This document shows positions 57,798 through 64,000 of a stretch of DNA of 64,000 bases, in pieces. This stretch comes from Phoebastria nigripes. Taxonomy: Eukaryota; Chordata; Aves; Procellariiformes; Diomedeidae. Every line of letters starts with the position of its first letter. Positions within the stretch are counted from its first letter, which is position 1. The position numbers were made by a program, and so were the translations under genes. The stretch is taken from the NCBI GenBank assembly GCA_035582835.1, contig JAYKAV010002519.1:62001-126000 (forward strand). Direction: 5' to 3'. The notes under the pieces were generated by a model, which was not told the DNA's origin, searched no databases, and saw only the letters and a list, made by a program, of their open reading frames with translations.

Positions 57798-60700
57798 CTT
57801 CAGCCAATCTCATCGTACATCCTATACTTGTGCATCATGGTTGGTTGTAAAATGTATTGATAGAGACTGTGCTATTTCCCAGGTTGTGAAGTGAAGACAG
57901 TCCAATGGGGCCAGAAGAGCAGAAGCAAAGCACAGCTCTGGCTTCCACCCCAGTGGTAGCTGGATACCGACAGGAAAGTGCAGAGAGGAAAATTGATCAG
58001 GAAATTGCAACAAATGTGCAGATGGATTTGATGCCTCTAGGAAGGAAACCTGATACTGTTAGGAGTCCTTACTCTCCTTTTATAAAAAAGCATTATTGTT
58101 TTCCTATGACTAGATGGTAGGCATACAGATTACTATACATATCTCTCTTTAGATTAATAGACAGAAAAACGTATGTGTGGCAGGAGGAGGGGTGTACATG
58201 TGTGTTTGTTTGCTCAGACATAGGAATAAGGAGCAACAGGACATTTCTCTGTCAGGGGAAGACATGATTCCCCATTTCTGTCTTCCTACATGAACAGTTT
58301 GCAGGCAACCTACTGAACAAAAGGCTTAACTCTTGCCCTCATGGGATTAATCTATTCCAATCTTTACTCACAAGTGCCAGGGAGAAGCTTTTCCTATTAA
58401 GGCTGCCAGTGACCAGGAATTTTACAATAAGAAGGTTTGCCACTGAAAAATGAAAATCCACCAAAAAACCCCTCTGAAATTACTTAGTGCAAAATCTGAG
58501 TGACCATAAATTTACTTCAGGTCCAGGATCAGTGGGGTTTTTTTTAAGTCAGAGAGAGACAGAGACAGGAGGGACAACAGATGTGATATTGGTAATTTGG
58601 CCTGGTGTTTCTATGACAGATCACCTGATTTTGAGTTCTTGCTTTCTGTTCTTCCACACTGCACAGGACTGCCCTGACTGGAGCCCATGGCACAGGGATG
58701 CTGGTCTTTCTTGTTCTGTCCTGTTCAGGGGACAGTGGAACAACCTTCCCCTTTGTATAAGCAATGGACCATTGATTATAGAAGGGTCTTGAGCCTGGTT
58801 TACTAAGTGACACTCAGTATTTCTTTTCCCAAAAATTTCAGGGTATCACATGGTTGGGGGGAAAGAAAAGAAAGAAAAGAAATGAGCTAAAGTTGATGAA
58901 GAGGAGAACTTTACCCTTTAGCACTCTGGTCAATGTCTACTTATGTCACCGATTCAGAGAAATGGTAATGCCTGACATTTTTGTATTTACTGCTTCATTC
59001 CTTTCTGACCAAAGATTTTCAAAATAAAATCATTGGTAGTTCAGGTATGTACTAAATATGTATGTCTTATACATTTGTATTCTTAATTCAAAACAGTAGA
59101 AAATATGATTTTCCTTTTTTTTTACTTGTATTAATCCTGTTCTCACAGTTTGTGTTTCTCTAGGCTCTCTCTTGTCTACCTTTCTTTATAATTTGGTTCA
59201 ATGATTTATCTTGTGTTTAATTAACCTTATTCTAATCTCTCTTTCTACTGAAGCCCCAAATGACCAGAGGCCCACTCCTGTTCTGATTTAAGTACATGGC
59301 AGCCGTCACATTGACTTCAGTGGTGCAGGATCAAATCTCTTATGGCTCCAGAGCACCAGAGCTACACTTTGATCCATTTTGTACTAATAATACATTAATT
59401 TTCTTTAGCAAATTTAAAGGTAAACTAACACACATGGATAGCGGTCAGATGTCATTTGAAACTGAGTTCTTATATGTCACAGCTGAGTGGAATAATAAAC
59501 ATGATAAAAAATAAGTACATTGGTTGCATTGTAGCTATAAGACTGAAAGGATGCAGAAAAGTGGTGACTATTTGTATGACAGAAACACTACATGCATATT
59601 CCCTCTTCATTTCATTAACAGATCTGAAAAAAACACCACATTTTTTCATTCTGTCCATAAACTGAGAAGAGGAAGCTAAAAGACTGGAGGAAAAGGCAGG
59701 TAATATGTATCTAAACTGCTCATCATGGGACCAACTATTCATTATCTTATTTTTTTCCCAGCTTTTCAGAGATACAAAGCATTCTAGTGTATTTGTAAAA
59801 CTGCAGTTTGAACAGCTGCATTTAGCAGTGGAAGTATATGAGGATATTCAAAAGCACAAACCAGAGACAGATTTAAACAGGTTTGATTGGTATGACTCAC
59901 TGAGGCCCTGCATTCAAAGGGACCTGCTGGGATTGCCACTTATGTTATTTACTGAGAAATAGCAGGGGTTACAGCTCTGCATGTGGTCAATATACACCCC
60001 AGACGTGAAACTCTGGAAGGTAATTGTCTGCACTGAAGCTAGTCACCCTGGACTCTTATGAGCATTAGATCCTTATTTCTCTAATAAGCATCTAATGCTA
60101 AAAAAGATGCAAAAGATAGGTCAGAGGTGCTTTTGGAGCTATTTATCTTCCTTGACTACAAAGTAACTTTTAGATGCCTAAATGAGATGAGGCAATACTG
60201 AACTCAGGTGCCTGGAAACTAGCTCTACCTCTTATTGCTTTGCCTGCTTGCCCCAGGCCAAGGCAAGGAAGCTGTGTATGGCTATGCCACCTTCTGTTCT
60301 GCTCCTGCCCTCCTGCCCTTCCTTCCTCTACACTTCCTTCCTCCGGTACCTCTGCATCCGGCCACACCAGTTGGGCATCACACATTTTTATATCCAGCAT
60401 AAGATGTATATTTTGGTGCCAACCTTCTGCTCTTTCACTGTGGAGATTGCCTTCCATGCATTCACAGCATAATATTTTGGTGTCTTTTCTGCTCTGTGAC
60501 CAGCAGTGCCAGTAGCAACCACAGGTGGTTTTGGGGCTGCAGAGCAGTAAAGAGGCTGCAGAACTGCATGGCATTGGGGAGTGCGCCTTTCATGGGGACT
60601 GGCACTTGGAAAGGTTTCCACTAATAGGCACATTTGCACCCAGTGGGCTTTGTGCTGCAATTGCTGTGCTCATGGCAGATGCACAAGCACAGGCATGGCT

Positions 60701-63700
60701 AGCCTGACAGGCATATTCACACGCTTTGAGAGAGGGTTCAGCTTAGATGTGTTCCGGCCTTCCTGCAACTGCTGCTGAATTGTCTTCTTTAAATGTAAGA
60801 ACATATTTTGTTGGTTGCATTAAATAGTAAAATCATACAGCCGTATCATATTGTAGAGCGAAGTAACTTTTCAAGAACATACTTTAAAAAAATCAACAGC
60901 TGGTTTACTAGATGATTAGGACAGGACAGAGGCAAGGTACCTCCTGACTCCAAGAAAACCCACAACAACAAAAACCCCAGATTTGCTTCAGAAAGTAAAT
61001 TTTTCAGTGTCACAACTCATCTCTGTGCTGAACAATACCAATAAATCTATTTCAGACTTGTGTTTCTGAACAAATCACATTTGTCCCTTTTCCCCTCAGC
61101 TCTTTCTCTCCCTTTCTTGGGCAGGAACCACATGGCAGATAATATTAATCTGACCTTCCTCTTGTCCTGGTACGTAAAGTTTTTTCTCTCCTTTCGTTAT
61201 CACTCTTCATATACAACTACAATAAATGTCAGGAACTGACGATCAGTAAAACAATTTGTTCTCTTCCAGCTCTTGTGTAAGTCAGCCAACAGAAGAAAAG
61301 ACATCTTACAGTAAGATATTTTACAGACAGATATTTTTATACAATGTTTTGAGAAACAATGAGTGACACTGCTGCTCATACCATCTCTTTCCAGAGTGAA
61401 ACCAAAGACCAAGTGAGGAACATGCTTTTGAAGTGCAGAAATGAAGCAGTGCTGTCTCAGCGCCATACAGCAAGACACATCCATCCTACGCCTTTTGGAC
61501 AGGTCTTCCGGAGCTGTCAGCCACCCACCTCTCCTTAAAAACTTAATCTTATTAGTATACAACGTTCCTCCCATTTCAAAGACTAGTTTTAAAATACCCT
61601 TTTGTTTAAAATAAGAGGATTTTGTAAATGTCATATTGTATTTTACTTCAACAAGACAGAACAGCTTCTCCCTCTCATCTCCCTCACCTTAAAACAAAAC
61701 AAGCTTTAATTTTTACTGGTATTACTTAAATAGAATCTTTTTTAAGGTAAGTAAAAGTCCTGAAATTGTTTTCCTATCATAAGCTTATTCTATCACACTT
61801 TTAATCTAAGACTACATATAACAGTTTATATAGAGTTAATAAATTATGAATAGCTCTTTCAATAAATCTTTAATCAGTTGTTAAAAATCCCAGCAGGCTG
61901 GTAGGTTGCTTATCACTCTATTTTATCACCTTGAAGTGGTGGGCTTATAGCTACCTACAGCAAGTATTGTTCACGCCTGTAACTATTAATTACTTATTAA
62001 CCCTTCGTTATGACCGTGCAGTTGTTACGAAGTGCTACTTGATTTTTTTCCGCACCATTCTCTATCTATTGAGTTCCTGGACTAGTGAAGTGGGTCGAGT
62101 ACCAGAGGTTGCCTCCTGGCCCCAAGGAACCCATATTTTTTGCTATCGCCTGCAGCAACCTTAGGATTTTTGCCACAAAGTTTTTCCTCTAAGTGAGAGT
62201 TTTGTGTATGATGATTGGGACATAGAAGGGCTCAGAGGAGGGTCAGAGAATGAAAGTAGTTCACAGCTTTGATTTCTAGGGCTTTACTGACAGCCTATTA
62301 ACATTTCTAAAACATTNCCCCAGTGTTAACTTCCTTTCCCACTTCTCACCTGTCACTTGATTCAAGGAGACTAAAATTAAATTGAAAGTTACACGGAGGG
62401 TATGCTGAGTCCTTCTTGTACAATATTTGTGAACTTGTCAGGTTCTAAAACCAACTGATTGAAGGAATGGTAACCTCCTCAGGTGCACAACACCAGTGCA
62501 GGCACTCGAAGGCTTCCTGGAATAAGCCCTTACACCCACACCTTCTCTTCCGCTTTACCAGATCAGTGGTGCCGGATAGGATATTTTAAACAGAATGAAC
62601 AAACCTTTCAAACTTGAGAAAAATCAAGATCAGAAACAAATCCAAAAGCAAACCTCTCCATTTTGGGCTGATAATGTAGGCCCCCTTGTACTTTTTTCAG
62701 ATGCAGCTGTGGATAATAAACCACTTGCACAATCTGATACAACAGCTTCTATATGCTTGTGCTACCTTTTCGTTCTCTACTTATGAATGCATAAATACAT
62801 ATACTTAATTGCTCTGTAATGGACAGGCTGATGTGGTGCAGATCTACCTAAGCTTAAACATAGACCTTTTTTTTTTTAAATTCAGAATACTGTTTCTCCC
62901 TCCTCCCTATCCAATCCTCCAAGGCTCCACTTTGCTACATAACCTCTGTCTTGGAAGTGCTTGGGGTGTATCAGAGCTCTCATTAAGGAACAGAGGCTCA
63001 GTTAGGGGCGGGGGGGTGCTGCTGAATGACTAGCTGAGAAGCTGGAATATCAGAGAAGGACCAAGGGCCAAAGAGGCTAAACAACTTGCCTGTAGGAATA
63101 ATGGGAATAAAGGGAATAATGGGGAAGAAGGGACATTGATCCTGAACTACCCACTACATGGAACTCACCAGGGAGGTTGAGCAGTCCAGCAGCAAGGAGA
63201 GATCCCATCTCAAAAGCAGAGCTGTTTTTCAAAGCAAGGGCCATTCCATCACTGTAGAGTTGAAATAAAGCGGAGGAAACACTTCATCGTTTAAAGATCC
63301 TGTTCAAAATCTGTGTTCATGGAGGTGTGAGAGATATGTGTGGAGTTTTTTTTAAGAAGTAAAAAAGGAAAAAAGTTTTTTTTTTCTTTTTTTTTTTCCA
63401 TAAGACAAAGCTTTTTGCTTTTTGTGTTGTCTTAAGGTAGCTACTTTAACCTTGAAGGTATGAATTGTGAAAGGGAGCTCTGGCTGCTAAATTACCTTTC
63501 CGCAACATGCCCAAGTAACGCACACCTTTCTGTAGCATGCAAAGCATAGAATAACTGGAGGACAAAAGTCGTAGAGGTTCCCAACTCCAGCAGTCTGGCA
63601 CCACAAGATCTGCCACTGTAGTAGCTCCATCACCTGTGAATGTCTGTGCTCATCTCCAGAGCCAGGAGCTGAGAGCAATCCCCTCCTGAATCCAGGGAAC

Positions 63701-64000
63701 TTGAAAGCACGTGGGGTCCTGCAGCTGACTCTACTCACAACCGAACAGCACCCAGCCAGTGGATGAAACCTGCCTGTCCTGACTGAGCTTTTTCCATCCA
63801 CACCACACTGGTGAAACACAGACCACCTGAAGGTACTGCAGTAAATGAAGCTTGACTCCAGATCTTTGTTTTTAATTTCCCACTATCTTTTCTGTATATA
63901 ACTACAACAAATATGGATTATTAATAACAGTACTATCAAACTCATATTGATAAATTAATTCAGCAGTTCACGATGAAATTGCTAACCTTTTGCAATTAAT
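57798..64000. other. Unique noncoding sequence
   Basis: No gene or clear transposon is recognised. A purine microsatellite lies at 58858-58882 and T-runs at 63376-63398. A frame at 59705-59962 preceded by a splice-acceptor-like TTTTTTTCCCAG (ending 59761) is discussed in the findings. CpG-bearing patches occur at 60240-60370 and 61920-62170. Confidence 0.5.

Noticed and set aside
60000..60230. Repeat-like phrases (AGATGCCTAAATGAG, AACTCAGGTGCC)
   Set aside because: They resemble dispersed sauropsid repeat text, but the matches are too short to assign a family or limits.
60170..60574. 134-codon minus-strand frame
   Set aside because: It overlaps similar-length plus-strand frames in a GC-richer patch and shows no domain.
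63001..63130. Possible second MIR (GAGGCTAAACAACTTGCC)
   Set aside because: Only one short MIR-like phrase is present and the neighbouring core blocks are missing.
1..64000. CRISPR arrays, operons, bacterial promoters, rRNA or intact tRNA genes
   Set aside because: No regularly spaced repeats, no ribosome-binding-site/ORF organisation and no foldable tRNA or rRNA segment were seen; the sequence is vertebrate nuclear DNA.

Overview
The window looks like nuclear DNA of a bird, probably a neoavian species. The evidence is several CR1 LINE copies, all 5'-truncated, with reverse-transcriptase coding remnants and CR1-type tails. There are also two solo LTRs of a retroviral LTR type (ends TGTCCTGG...CCACAACA) that I know from neoavian genomes, and older amniote repeats (a MIR-like SINE, decayed CR1). 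The rest is AT-rich, low-CpG, unique-looking sequence rich in homopolymer runs. The isolated single Ns fit a draft or consensus assembly. No bacterial, organellar or viral genome structure is present.

I find no convincing intact host gene. The long open frames are either decayed transposon coding sequence or unrecognised frames with no domain, and several depend on an N or a non-ATG start. I read the window as intergenic or deep-intronic sequence (a gene desert) with scattered transposons.

Layout. 1-2.4 kb: unique sequence. 2.4-3.6 kb: an older minus-strand LTR interrupted by a younger plus-strand solo LTR (3018-3543, perfect 5-bp target duplication GCCAC). 3.6-9.2 kb: unique sequence with simple repeats and a candidate conserved element near 7.0 kb. 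About 9.23-9.30 kb: a tRNA-like relic on the minus strand. 9.98-10.49 kb: CR1 3' fragment, minus. 10.5-28.0 kb: mostly unique, with one ancient CR1 scrap (16.2 kb), a cluster of Ns and two unrecognised open frames. 28.0-28.7 kb: CR1 3' end, plus. 32.3-34.1 kb: the largest CR1, minus, with broken reverse-transcriptase frames. 34.1-44.6 kb: unique. 44.6-46.0 kb: a decayed Ty3/gypsy-type pol fragment, minus, with integrase, the post-integrase region and a chromodomain remnant; this is the most unusual object here. 46.9-47.1 kb: MIR-like SINE. 52.2-52.5 kb: ancient CR1. 52.64-53.20 kb: solo LTR, minus, with perfect duplication TAGTC. 56.8-57.8 kb: old CR1, plus. 57.8-64 kb: unique.

The genes do not form a pathway. 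The window records successive insertions: MIR, decayed CR1 and the gypsy fragment are the oldest, then younger CR1 copies and the minus-strand LTR at 2.4 kb, then the two solo LTRs. All family assignments come from remembered motifs and reading the sequence by eye; no database search was run.
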